A DNA stretch of 64,000 nt, taken from contig NC_030995.1 in the NCBI RefSeq assembly GCF_000149955.1, positions 124,001 through 188,000 of the forward strand, in the 5' to 3' direction. This stretch comes from Fusarium oxysporum f. sp. lycopersici 4287. Its lineage: Eukaryota; Ascomycota; Sordariomycetes; Hypocreales; Nectriaceae. Positions 10,117-20,854 of the stretch are shown in pieces (the stretch's first letter is position 1; each line of letters begins with the position of its first letter). The notes under the pieces are model-generated. The model saw only the letters and a program-made list of their open reading frames with translations. It was not told the DNA's origin and searched no databases. A program made the position numbers and the translations under genes.

Positions 10117-12850
10117 ACACAACACATAGGTACGTATAAACCAAAAAGTTGCTTTTGGACACACATACCGTGACAATGTCCATTAGTTTATCATGGACAC
10201 TTCATTGTAGGATGCAATTGGAATTCACACTTTACATATTGGTTCCACCTCATTCAAATCGCAATTGGCGCACTGCCTGCATATATCAGGACCAGTGAAA
10301 TGACTGTTAGAGTATAAGTCACTGTTTGTCTTGATGAGAGAAATTTGAGTTCGCTCCGTTGGTGGATGCTTGACAACGTGACGAGTCCAGCCTTAAGTCA
10401 GATTGGGCATCGCGGGTTCGATGCAATATTGAGTGAGCCTGGGGCTCCCCAAGAAAATTGGAGAACTGCACCTCATTAGCCGTTGATGCTGATAGTGCCC
10501 CTACTAGTTCAAGCGAGAGTCTGGGGGATGTAGTCCTATGCGAACCAATTGGGATCGATTCTTCACAGCTTCAGCACTCAGCTGGTAACCAATCACTTAC
10601 TCATCAGAACATCCTGCCATGCTACCCTCGAGCTCAGGGAAGTAATATCACAATTCGACTGAAGCCCACCTTTATCATTCCCAACTTACATGTCAGAGCA
10701 GATTCCTGCATCGAAATCACGGCTAATGGTAACGAGTCCACATATTGCATTTCCAGTGGCGACCTATCGATACCATTTTGTAAGGCTAAGGCTACAGTCA
10801 ATACCAAACGTATGGTGTGTCTGCTTCTTACGGAAGCTATCTGTCAGCGCTGGGCTTGTATCTAATGTAGCTAGCATGTCGAAGATCTTACAGTAAGAGT
10901 ACTTTCACCACGCACATTCTCTTTTCTAGTCTCAAGATCTAGAGCTAATCGTCTGATTCCACCAAACCTACCCACATTATGCAGACATGCGTTCTTCTTC
11001 ATGCTGGGACTGGCAACTTGTCTTCGCCACAAAACCTCGTCAACGAGGCTAGCTCCAATCTTGAGGATGACCCAATGCGCCGGTATAAGAGGCACGACGG
11101 ACTCGACGTTATCATACTCTCTACAACTGTCACTTATGCGGCACTGGCAACTGTATAAAAAAAATAAGTGATCTCGGGAAAGGAGATAGTAGTAACTCTT
11201 TATCACGAGTGTCGTCCCTTGGGTAATCTTTAATCGCCTCACAACTTGAATACAGACTGAGGCGATCATCCGTCACTGTCCACCTAAATCTACAAATACC
11301 CCATGTCTTGGAAGTGGAGTTTCTCCAAAGTATGCCAGACTGAGATCCGTACCAGTAGTGTCGCGTCTCGATGGATACGACTAAACGAGCATATTGCTTG
11401 GGGCAGCTTACCTTGTGGCCTGTGCCGAGAATCCGTAATCAGGAGTCATGTTTCTCTGGTGGCTTGCGTAGATCGGCGTCTGGATTCGTCGCAAATGCCT
11501 GGAGATGAGCATCGAGATACATGATGGCGAATCATAATTTGTTCTGTTACATATCGTGTCATAACGTAGAGGTTAAGTCCAAGATATATCCGGCGGCTTT
11601 ATGATTCCAGTTCCCCTCTCATATGGATTGTCTCGGGTCAATTGGCAACATTCCTGTGATGTCTCATTGCAGCAGCAGTCCATCTCGAACGCAACCTAAC
11701 CTAGACCTCAGATACGACTTCAGATGACAGCTTAAAGAGGAGACCTCAACTAATGCAACAAAAACCACGTGGAATCCGAATTTGACGGATGCAAGTCTGA
11801 GGCAATCCAGCCCAGACATCCATCACCAACTGGTTTCAGCCTTTATTCTGCATCTCAGCTTGTCACTTGCGCTTTCACATAAGCCAGGATACTTTACCCG
11901 GGCCGTTGGGACTCAAACTTAACGCCCCTATAGGAATTAAACCATATAATTAACTCTAAATCACTACTTTAAAAAATCTACACGCGCAAATCAGGAAGTG
12001 TCATCTGGAAATAAATGCGCCAAAGCTACCCTGCATTTGCCTGATTGCCCCCAGGGCGCAAGAAAACCTCTGACACTGAATCAAGGTGCCAAAAAGGCTT
12101 AGTCTAAGGTCTACTAAATAAACACTAAATTATGCCTAAGTTTACCTAAGACTTTTTGTCACTTAGGATAGATGTCCTAAGTTTTATTGCATCCCCTCGA
12201 TTGCTTCTCGAAGGATCAACGGCAAGGAATGCCGCTCTTGGCACGCACCGGGAGTGTGACCCGATAGGTGCATTAATTCCACGCTAGCAGAAGCGCGTCA
12301 AGAATCAATTGGCGCGCCTGTGCGGGAAGTGCGACTGTTACAGGTTATGCTTCTGGACTTTTCGTATGGCCCACGTGAGATTCGCAGGGGACGGAGATGG
12401 GAGATGGGGTAGCATAGGGAGAGAGGAGCAGGGATGTGAGCTTGCAGCCCTCCAATTTCTCGTCTTTTTGTGGTACGTTTAGCCGGGTCTTTGGTGATTC
12501 GCTCGCATGTTGGGTTCCCCAGCTTCTCCAGTGCTCTAGATGAATAACCGTATACACTGGAGAATCAAGACCCGCCTTTCCCCAGACAGAAATACAAGCT
12601 TCTTTCTTTCTTCTTTTCTTTTCGTTCTTGACGGCTAGTCTGGATATTCGGTACATAGACTCCCGGATCGGCATGTTTCGTGAGAGGCTCACCTCGGCTC
12701 GGTAGTAAATACCACGAGGCTCGTGAGTCAAGCGTGGAGATGTTTGGAGTAAAACGGGGAAATTAAGACCGATGCAGGATGCAACCTTGTCCCATCCTGG
12801 CATGACCCCGAACTCCTCCCGCCGGAGTCGCGCCGTAGTGGTGTCTTGAT
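10117..12850. other. Gene-free stretch
   Basis: About 2.7 kb with no convincing gene. A 135-codon plus-strand open frame at 10458–10865 and a 152-codon minus-strand one at 12345–12803 have no motif, no fungal-style start context and no homology I can recognise. A cluster of CCTAAG-type hexamers lies at 12135–12182 (separate entry). The last 400 bp belong to the sugar-transporter promoter. Confidence 0.45.
12135..12182. repeat. Cluster of CCTAAG hexamers with a perfect 8-bp inverted repeat
   Basis: CCTAAG occurs at 12135–12140, 12145–12150 and 12176–12181 and in reverse as CTTAGG at 12162–12167. ACTTAGGA (12161–12168) and TCCTAAGT (12175–12182) form a perfect 8-bp inverted repeat with a 6-nt spacer. 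The surrounding 150 bp are AT-rich. It could be a protein-binding site, a remnant of a small inverted-repeat element, or chance in AT-rich DNA. Confidence 0.45.
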
Positions 12851-12880
12851 CCGGGGTAGTCTGCGGGGTTTCTCGCGGGG
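12851..12880. promoter_or_regulatory. Cluster of three CreA/Cre1-type sites
   Basis: CCGGGG (12851–12856), GCGGGG (12863–12868) and GCGGGG (12875–12880) all match the CreA consensus SYGGRG within 30 bp, about 400 bp upstream of the sugar transporter start at 13276. CreA-type repressors silence genes for alternative carbon sources when glucose is present. The clustering upstream of a sugar transporter supports glucose repression, but this is inference from motif alone. Confidence 0.5.
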
Positions 12881-13179
12881 AACTCCTCGTTCATAGGTCG
12901 TCCTTGCAATGCTGTTGGTCTCCAATCTCTCTCGCCATTCGTGCGTCTAATGCCCGAGGGAACCATACCCCAGATGCCTAAAATCACATACCCCATACCC
13001 CGGTCCATAGACGCACGCTACGTATCATCGCCGAAAGCCTTGCTTTGCCAATTCTCCCGGTTGCTTTTAGCTCAAAGGTACTTTTTGATGCTACGACTCC
13101 ATATTATACCTTACCCTGCTAGGTTAGGGACAGGGATCCATACGATCGGCATGTTCCTAACGCGACGTTTCAATTTTCT

Positions 13180-13186
13180 TATAAAT
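13180..13186 (+). promoter_or_regulatory. TATA-like box of the sugar transporter gene
   Basis: TATAAAT lies 90 bp upstream of the ATG at 13276 and is followed by a pyrimidine-rich leader typical of highly expressed fungal genes. Confidence 0.4.
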
Positions 13187-13275
13187 GTCAACGCTCGGCA
13201 CCGTTGCATTTTCTTATGCTCTCCTTTCTCGACTCATCCTCAATCATTGTTGATCTTCAATAACAACACGTCAAC

Positions 13276-15128
13276 ATGAGCAACGACGATAACAAGGGCG
13301 TTGGCGGCATCTCAGAGGTCAAGGGCGATGGGGCCCATATCGACCATGCCTACGATGTCGAGGCAAAGAAGGAGATGGCCGCTGATATGCAGGGCGCCAT
13401 TGACGCCGAGAACGCGGAGCATAACATGACCGTTCTCGAGGCCGTCAGAGCTTATCCCGCTGCTTCTCTCTGGGCCTTCAACATGTCTTGCACAATTGTA
13501 CGCAGTGCCGCCCCCAAATTTTGTTTCTGTTACCCCTCACCGGTGAATTGTGGCTAATATGAGTGGCTGTAGATCATGGAGGCTTACTGTGTTTTCCTCA
13601 TCGGTAACTTCATCGCCCTCCCCGCTTTCGCCGACAGATACGGTATCTGGAGTGACACCAAGGGCAAATATGTCATTGAGACAAAGTGGCAATCTGCTCT
13701 TCAAGTCGGTGGCCCCATTGGCGCCATCATCGGTGTCACCATCGCCGGTCCCATCACCAGCCGTATCGGATACCGATGGGCTACTATCAGCGGTCTCATG
13801 CTCCTCAACGCCTTCATCTTCATCTTCTACTTTGCCGACTCTCTGCCCGTCATGCTTGTCGCTCAGCTCCTTGAGGGTATCCCTTGGGGTATTTTCATCG
13901 CCAACTCTCCTGCTTACTGTTCCGAGATCGTGCCTCTCCAGCTTCGTGCGCCTGCTACGCAGATGCTTCAGATGTTCTGGGCCATTGGTGCGATTATCGT
14001 CGGTGCTGTTGCTTATCGCTACAATGATCTTCACGAGCAGGCTGCATTCCGGTATGTTCATTCAATTCTCATCACCAATCTCTCAGATTGCTAACAAAAT
14101 CTCAGTGTGCCTATCGCTCTTCAGTGGATGTTCCCCACTCCCCTCGCCATCCTCATCTTCCTCTCCCCCGAGTCTCCCTGGTGGCTCGTCCGAAAGGGTC
14201 GTCTTGAAGAGGCTGCCAAGGCCGTTCGACGTCTCGGACGTTCTACCCACGTCGACAACGCTCAGGAAGCCATTGCCATGATGAGGCGTACCATTGATCT
14301 CGAGAAGACCGTCAAGGAGCCCAGCTTCATTGAGCTGTTCCAGGGCACTGATGCTTACCGTACTGCCATCGTTTGCTGCGTCTACGCCGCTCAGAACCTT
14401 ACTGGTAACCTGATCGCTAACCAGGCTGTCTACTTCTTTGAGCGTAAGTGAAATCTCGTGTGAGCTTTGAACTGTACTGACTGATTTACAGAGGCCGGTA
14501 TGCCTAACAAGACCGCCTTCGCTATGGGCCTCATCACCTCCGCCCTCCAGACCGTCTTCGTCATGCTTTCTTGGATTCTCACCAGTTACTTCGGTCGTCG
14601 ATCCATCTACCTCTGGGGTTCTCTTGGAAACACTGTTCTCCTGGTCGCCCTCGGTATCGCCGCCACTGTCGGTGATGTCAAGTCCACCGTCAACTCCAAC
14701 ACCCAGGCTGCTCTCGGTCTCATTGTCTCCGTCCTCTTCACCCTCGGACCTGCTCCCGCTTCTTGGGTCATCATCGGAGAGACCTCTGCCATTCGTCTTC
14801 GACCTCTTACCACTGGTGTCGGCCGTGGTTGCTACTACCTCGTCAACATCCCCTGTATCTTCCTCTCCTCATGGATGCTTAACCCCACTGTAAGTTCACC
14901 ATCTCCAGCCTCCTCAAATCAGCTACTAACAGTCTGCAGGGTGCCAACCTCGGTGGCAAGTGCGGTTATGTCTGGGCCGGTACCGGTTTCGTCTGCTTGG
15001 TCATGGCATATATCTGGCTTCCTGAGATGAAGAACCGATCTTACCGAGAGATCGACATTCTCTTCAAGCGCAAGGTCCAGGCCCGCAAGTGGAAGAAGAC
15101 CGTCATCGATGTCCACGACGACGAGTAG
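13276..15128 (+). CDS. MFS sugar transporter (alpha-glucoside/maltose permease type)
   Basis: Five exons (13276–13497, 13573–14051, 14106–14443, 14492–14889, 14940–15128) give an intact 541-aa protein with an ATG in good context (gtcaacATG). Twelve membrane helices are expected. Sugar-porter signatures are visible: GPIGAIIGV, the loop-2 motif IGYRWATISG, PESPWWLVRKGR after helix 6, and LPEMKNRSYREIDILF at the end of the core, which is the PETKG-type motif. The combination of LLEGIPWGIF, SPAYCSEIVP and LPEMKNRSYREID resembles fungal maltose/alpha-glucoside permeases (MAL/Hxt family) more than hexose transporters. The substrate is therefore inferred and not proven. It would import sugar with protons across the plasma membrane. 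Three CreA-type sites lie upstream, suggesting glucose repression. No maltase or regulator gene is adjacent, so it is not a classical MAL cluster. Confidence 0.88.
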
Positions 15129-15854
15129 ATGTTGCTACTCTCAAGAGGCAAGCAGCATGGTTTCTCCTGGGGAAGATCAAGCTGGATACCTCGTGTTGCT
15201 CTGTTTATTTAAGCGGCTGGATTATCTAACGTGGTTTTGTAAATCACATGTCGACCTATGTAGTCATACAGGAGTAAGACAATTTGAGTTGTCTTTTTGC
15301 CTACAGACTTTTTAGGAATATTAATCATGATTATCATAATATGCTCGCGCTGTCTGTGATTGTTGTATTGTAAATGTTGAACCAACCACGCGGTACGATA
15401 CGCGACCTGCATGTCGCGTCTCACTGCATATTGGTCTTGACGCGGTCGCATTTACCAACGAGTCTGTCGAGGCAATTGCGGCATAAGATGGGCCGTTGAA
15501 CTAGTGGCAACTCAATCGGATCTGTTTATGGACCCCATTTGTCACTTGTCGGAATATGTACCCCCGACAAACATCACCGTCCCAAGCCAGTGGAGCTGAC
15601 ATCTGCTCTCAATCTGCACTGACAGGCGACACCAAGCATAGAAGAAGGGAGTAAAAACATGTTGGTTATTATAACAATACTGAAACATTGAGAATAACCC
15701 TGGTCATCACTTTCACATAACGCGTTAACGATGCAATGATGATATAACCCATGACGCAATATTTACGACTCTCATCTCCACCTTTACCAGTATATCATGA
15801 TCTCCAACCATTCTACCTTCACTCATTCTCATTTAACTTCACACATCTTCAATC
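15129..15854. other. Intergenic region
   Basis: About 730 bp between two same-strand genes: the 3' end of the transporter and the promoter of the DUF1295-like gene. No RNA gene or repeat was seen. Confidence 0.5.
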
Positions 15855-17232
15855 ATGGCAGAGCAGGATATCTACGGCGGTAAACTCGCCAATCATTCAC
15901 CGTCCCTTCCAAAGGGCACCTTCACTGGCTCCGGCGCCGAACAAGACATTTACGGTAGTAAACTAGCCGGTCACACGCCCTCTCTTCCCCACGGGGCATT
16001 CGCCGGATCTGGGGCCGAACAAGATGTCTACGGCAGTAAATTCGCCGACCACTCCCCATCTCTCCCCAGACCTTCGTTCGCTGGATCTGGGGCCGAGCAG
16101 GATATCTACGGCAGCAAGTTTGCCGGACACTCTCCATCTCTGCCTCGGGCGAGTTTCGGGGCAACTGGTGCCGAACAAGATGTTTATGGCGCGCATTTCA
16201 ATCGCACCGCGTATCAAGGTCTAGGCACTAGTGCGCTGGGACTACTGCACTCCGCAATCTTACCGTCTTTTAGTCTGCATGCTGGGTTATCGGCGGTCGC
16301 GTATGGGGTATCGCGGTATGCGGATAGAGTTGAGGGGAAGGACGTTCTTTGGGCTTCTGGAATGACGTTAAATGCTTGGTGGAGTGCTATTGGTTCTCGG
16401 TATGTTTACGATAGTGTTTCACCTCTTGATGCTTGGAATGGTCTTGGTTACTCGCAAAAGCTTCTTCTTGCTGGTGTTACAGCTTGGGGCGTAAGACTTA
16501 CCTCCCGCGTTGTGTCGCGAAGCTTGAAGCGTGGAAAAGATGATCCTCGCTATGACGTTAAGAGAAAGGATCCTGGTTTCTGGAGCAAGGCTCTATTCAC
16601 TACGTTCTTGCCCGAGGCTGTTGCGCAGACCATCATCTCGCTTCCCTTCACAATTCCTTTCCGCGCTGTAGCCGAGAGCGCCGTCGCTTCGCCTTTTACT
16701 TCCAACGGATCCGTCTTCCACTCGCTTGCCATCTTCTTGTTCACCACCGGCTTCGCTCTTGAGACCTTGGCCGATGCCCAGCTTGAGTCGTTCAAGAAGG
16801 ACGACACTGCCCAAGGCATCAACCGCGAAGGCGTCTGGAGCATTGTTCGACACCCCAAGTAAGTTGTCGCCCCAACCGGTGAACAAACCAAAGCTAACAT
16901 ATTCGAGCTATCTTGGCGACGCCCTAATCCACGCCTCGTTCCCCATTCTTCTCCTGGGCGCCGGCATTCTCCATCCCATCGCTGCCCTCGGCCCAATTGC
17001 CAACTATGTCTTCCTGCGCTACCTCGGTGGTGATAGGGAGAACGAGGAGAGTCAAGCTGAGCGATACTCCAAGCACGATGCTGTTAAGGCACTGGAGTTT
17101 GAGGAGTACCGCCAGCAGAAGAACAGCTTCTGGCCAAAGTTAGAGGAGCTTAAGAACAGCTGGACGCTTGGAATGTTGGGTGTTGGTGTTGCTGGTGTCG
17201 TTCTCGAGAGAGGACTTCGTGCCATGGTGTGA
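15855..17232 (+). CDS. DUF1295/steroid-reductase-like membrane protein with N-terminal tandem repeat
   Basis: Two exons (15855–16858, 16908–17232) encode 442 aa. Residues 2–105 are four copies, plus a partial fifth, of a 26-residue repeat (consensus start AEQDIYGSKFAGHSPSLPR). From about residue 125 several hydrophobic helices follow. The C-terminal region carries INREGVWSIVRHPNYLGD, the R-H-P-N-Y-x-G-[DE] signature shared by DUF1295 proteins, steroid 5-alpha reductases and isoprenylcysteine methyltransferases. The fungal DUF1295 group is usually of unknown substrate and often assigned to ER membranes. The splice site falls within RHP-NYLGD, and the reading frame is intact on both sides. The repeat is hydrophilic, glycine- and serine-rich, and lies before the membrane domain; it may be a sorting or interaction tail. 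No neighbour suggests a pathway. Confidence 0.8.
15858..16226 (+). repeat. Coding tandem repeat, 78-bp unit (4 copies plus partial)
   Basis: Units at 15858–15935, 15936–16013, 16014–16091, 16092–16169 and a partial at 16170–16226 each encode about AEQD[IV]YGSK[LF]AxHSPSLP followed by six variable residues. Unit length is strictly 26 codons, so the frame is preserved. Nucleotide copies have diverged at many third positions, showing the array is not brand new. Arrays of this kind often differ in copy number between isolates. Confidence 0.9.
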
Positions 17233-17392
17233 GAAAGGGTATGTCGGGAATGTACTATAGCAAAATCATCGAAGGTCAAGAATTATTGTCTATCTCATAA
17301 GTAAAAGACGCCATCCTCTCCTATATAAAATCGCAACTTCAGTCATCCTTTCGTTACACCGATCACCCCGAACATAGATACGTGTGACGGAT

Positions 17393-18536
17393 TCAAGCTC
17401 CACCACCCGGACCACGAGGCGCCTTTGACCACTGGAAATCCAGCCCCTTCAACGGCGCGTCAAAGCTACCATTGTCCTCTGACCAAGGAATTATCTCCTG
17501 TGCCCCTAAACTCTGGCCCTTAATGGCAGCAGCCTTGTTAGCACGGACAACTGCATTTCCGATATCCCATCCACCGTCGTCCTCTTTTCGCTTGTAATCT
17601 GAAGCATATGTCCCAGTTAAGGTGCCACTACTTGATAATTTCAGATCATGCGGACCGAGACGTTGCAAGAAAATTACCCAGCTCCGGTGGTGTCCTCTAC
17701 TTTCACGTTGAATGCAGGACAGTGGCCGTTTCCCTCAACATTGGCATAGAATGTACTATTTTCTACGAGGGTTATGACCACATTGGAAACTCCCAGACTC
17801 AAGAACTCATCTGCAATAGTGAGCCGAGTTTTTGTATTAACATCGTCTCTATCAATTCCCGAAGTAATAGCCGCTTCACATTCATTCACGAGTAAATCAG
17901 TGAGGCATCGGTAAAGGCTCTTGCTTATTGGGTTGCAGGAGCAGCGTTGATACAAAAGTCGATACCAGCCTTGCCATCAGTCGCTAGCACGGTTTCAATA
18001 ACATCCTTGCCAATCCCCATCTGGGATACCACCATGTCTGGCTGAGTCCCTCCTCCAAGCTGCTTTGCATTGACAAAGTACGCCTTTCTCCAGGTAGCTC
18101 TGGCACCAGGAGTGAAGAGACAGCGATTTTCGCGTGTATGACCTTCAATCATGACGAAGGAAATGCTTGGGCTGCTATTGGGTACTGAGATGATCCCCAA
18201 AGCATCAACGCAGTTTTTATTCCACTAGGCTTTGAATCTCTGACCATATCTATCATCGCCAACCGCCCCGATCACTTCGACCTGGATATCATCTCCAGTC
18301 CCAACTGTGACCTGTTCTGCCGCGACGATGAGGCTATCACCTGGCAGTGTTTCTCCTGCTGAATGTGATTTCTGGCATGTTCTGTAGGTCGCAATAGCCG
18401 AGTTTGCTCCCTTACCTCCAAGAGCTTCATGATAGTGATTTGCACAGACGCTCTCGCCGCAGTCAAAAATGCGACTCGTAACCATAATAAAGTCAGCATC
18501 CAGAGCTCCAATGACGGCTATAATCTTTGGCGGCAT
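17393..18536 (-). pseudogene. pfkB-family sugar kinase (ribokinase-like), decayed
   Basis: Minus-strand remains of a ribokinase-type kinase start at ATG 18536. Conserved parts are visible: GALDADFI, the sugar-binding ALGGKGANSAIATYR, VIGAVGDDRYGQRF, HTRENRCLFTPGA, NAAPA, LLVNECEAAI, VVITL and the end DTTGAG...ANKAAA. Lesions: an in-frame TAG at 18225–18227 after RFKA; a one-base deletion around the GGG at 17930–17932 (NAAPAT shifting to PISKSLYRCL); and at the catalytic GAGD motif, the only splice that keeps the frame (intron 17628–17677) gives GAGG, so the catalytic Asp is missing. Ribokinase-like enzymes phosphorylate free sugars or nucleosides in the cytosol. Three independent faults make this a convincing pseudogene rather than a sequence error. 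Confidence 0.82.
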
Positions 18537-19120
18537 CTCCGTGACCCTGTTCTTTACTCTTGTGTCTCGAAAAGATGAAGTAAGGGATCAAGGGTGCAAA
18601 TAAAGGATCAAATTCTCGGCGGTCACAGGCGATGGGACAGAGCGTCACCAACTGAAATACTTCTTTGTCCCAGCGCACCAGGCCCAGTCGACCAGATCAA
18701 GAATCTAAACCGGTTCAATTTCAACATGAACAATCACCTCTAACCCTAATGAATCTCTCTGTCAAGTTTGGTCATGTCGCCACTGAAGACGAAACAAAGC
18801 CTTGTCATAGACCTTTGCGATGTACCAGCTGAAGCGCCAACGCCTTTGCCCCTTTACACAACCTTCCCCGAATCTCAAAGCATCGAAATTATTTTGCTTG
18901 CCTATTTCGGAGTAGGCATTGGATGTTTGAAGCTACATGGCTAGTTTAGAGAGACGAAGCAAGGGCGAAAAGGCGTGCGAATATGAGGAAGTGTGAGCTA
19001 CATGTGTTATTGGTAGCTCAGATCTGTCCCTAGCGAGAAACATAAATGGTGTCTATTCTTTTCGCCGTGTTTTAATCTTTTCTTTGTAACAAGTAACTTA
19101 GTCAACATATTTTGAACAAT
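18537..19120. other. Intergenic region between two pseudogenes
   Basis: About 580 bp with no gene, RNA or repeat that I can support. Confidence 0.4.
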
Positions 19121-19790
19121 CTATGCATAAGCCAAGGAAATCTGCTCCCCCTGATACGTTTCAAGCAATTTAACGATCTCATCATGCCCTTCATCAATAG
19201 CCCGATCCCGTGCTGCCCTGCCTTGGGAATCTGTTGCGTCGACTTTAGCCCCCTACGCTAACAGCAACCGCGCCACATTTTCATGTTCAACCTCAGACGC
19301 CAGTGACAAAGGAGCTTGTGCATACTCAGGATGCCGGGCCTCCATGTCTGCCCCATTCTTAAGGAGTACCTCGACGACACCAGCGTGTCCATCTTCAGAA
19401 GTTAAGCACAACGGCGTTTTGGATGACCCATCGATAACGTCAATTTGGGCTCCATGCTATAGAAGAAGACTTGCGTTTTCTGGCCTGTTTCTGATAGCTG
19501 CCCAGTGGAGTGGAGTTTTCAGAAATTCAGAGTCTTTGGACTTGACATCTGATGAAGATGCCACACCAAGCGAAAAAGACCAGTAAGTCATCAAACTCCA
19601 GGAAGGCCATGTGTAGAGCTTTGTCCCAGCAAGCTAATTCAATAGACAAGAATCCAAGGAATTTCTGAACAACCTGTGGCCGCTTTCCGTTACATCGAAC
19701 ATATTCGGCCGCTGCAACCTCAAATTGCCTAGAAATAACACCCCAGGAAACGAATTGCAGATCTGGACTCGAGGGTTAACGAGGGTATCA
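19121..19790 (-). pseudogene. Ankyrin-repeat protein remnant with in-frame stops
   Basis: Translating the minus strand from about 19560 down to a stop at 19121–19123 gives three to four ankyrin repeats: TPLHWAAIRNRPENASLLL, TPLCLTSEDGHAGVVEVLLKNGA, APLSLASEVEHENVARLLLA and a last one ending in IVKLLE. Two in-frame TAG codons interrupt typical positions: 19457–19459 (LLL-stop-HGAQI) and 19253–19255 (LLLA-stop-GAKV). Further upstream (about 19590–19730) is AAAEYVRCNGKRPQVVQKFL, in a frame that does not join directly, resembling the linker before ankyrin repeats in fungal STAND proteins. The piece is probably the 3' end of a dead STAND–ankyrin gene related in type to the one at 5.8–10.1 kb. No start or NTPase domain is visible. 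Confidence 0.7.
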
Positions 19791-20683
19791 ACGTAATCGG
19801 TCAAGCCATCAAGACCAACAACATCAATAGTTCAAAAAGTAAGAGTTTCGTTGGCCGAGAAAGCAGCTGTCGACAAGACAGCGACGGTCATGGGTCACAT
19901 ACTGCGCAGATGCTTCTTAAAACAGCCCCAATGGCTGGAATCTACGTTGGCGAGATATGCACTGGCAAGAAGATAGAGCCGGGATACGTGAAAGGAACTG
20001 CAGACGTAAGTTGCTTCCCTGAGACGCCCGATTACGCCTTGTGAGGGCATGCATCCAGAAGCTGGAACTAGGTAGCAGGAGCTGTCTGACGATTCATGAT
20101 AATACATCAGTTTCTGTGTCCCTGTTAGACTTGGTCGTTGTTCTAGGAGGTTTCTTTGAGGGAATATGAAGGTTAAAGGTTGAGTTTGGCGATATTGCTT
20201 GAGGTAGTAATACCTAGAAGATATTAACGAGAGTACAGAAATGAGTGAGTATCAAAGCCAAAGAGGAAGTAACTGGCAGCGGACTGGTCGACAAGGGTGC
20301 GATCTGTGGACATGCCTTCATGCTCCTCGAACCGGGCCGCAGCAGTGCAGGGAGTTCAGCGACAAGAGGTCCCAGGGTAGGTACTATATACTTGGCCGGC
20401 TCACAAATTACCTTGCAAGTGCCCAGGGATGCGGGGCTCTCAGGGCGTGCCCAGTTCTATTTTAATTCCCTCGCTCTTTGCTCTCTCCCTCCTACATGCT
20501 ATCTGTTCCACCAATGCCATAGATGATGTTGAACGTGACCTATTCTCGTGTCTAATACCCAATTGAGTACATGCACAGTGTCCAAGGGTTGTATGTCAGC
20601 TGATGCACGAAGGCCGCCTCGCATTTGCCTGATTTTGCCTGAAACTTTCAGGCTGCGAATTACATCTTCGGTGAAGAGTGTGG
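19791..20683. other. No supported gene; possible 5' debris of the ankyrin pseudogene
   Basis: About 900 bp. The minus strand has a 70-codon open frame (19895–20107) without a motif. Nothing else is recognisable. Confidence 0.35.
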
Positions 20684-20690
20684 TATAAAG
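20684..20690 (+). promoter_or_regulatory. TATA-like box before the zinc-finger gene
   Basis: TATAAAG lies about 165 bp upstream of an ATG in a strong context (AAAAAAATGGCC at 20850–20860), consistent with a real promoter for the C2H2 gene. Confidence 0.35.
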
Positions 20691-20854
20691 AGACGCGTAC
20701 AACCTTGAGCAGAATCGATTTTACTCTTCAGTCAATTCCGTCCAGCCCAAGTTTAACCATACGGCCAACAATCAGTCGGGTAGTTCCAACCAACTCGGAT
20801 TTGTTCATTATTCTGCCATCACCTCGAAATATCTACTATCCTAGAAAGAAAAAA

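Noticed and set aside
10458..10865. Plus-strand open frame of 135 codons
   Set aside because: Reads somewhat protein-like but has no motif, no TATA or leader, and no splice continuation; not enough to call a gene.
12345..12803. Minus-strand open frame of 152 codons
   Set aside because: Composition is irregular, and it overlaps another minus frame and the promoter of the sugar transporter.
13537..14281. Long antisense and shifted frames over the sugar transporter
   Set aside because: Shadows of the GC-rich transporter codons; the real five-exon frame accounts for the region.
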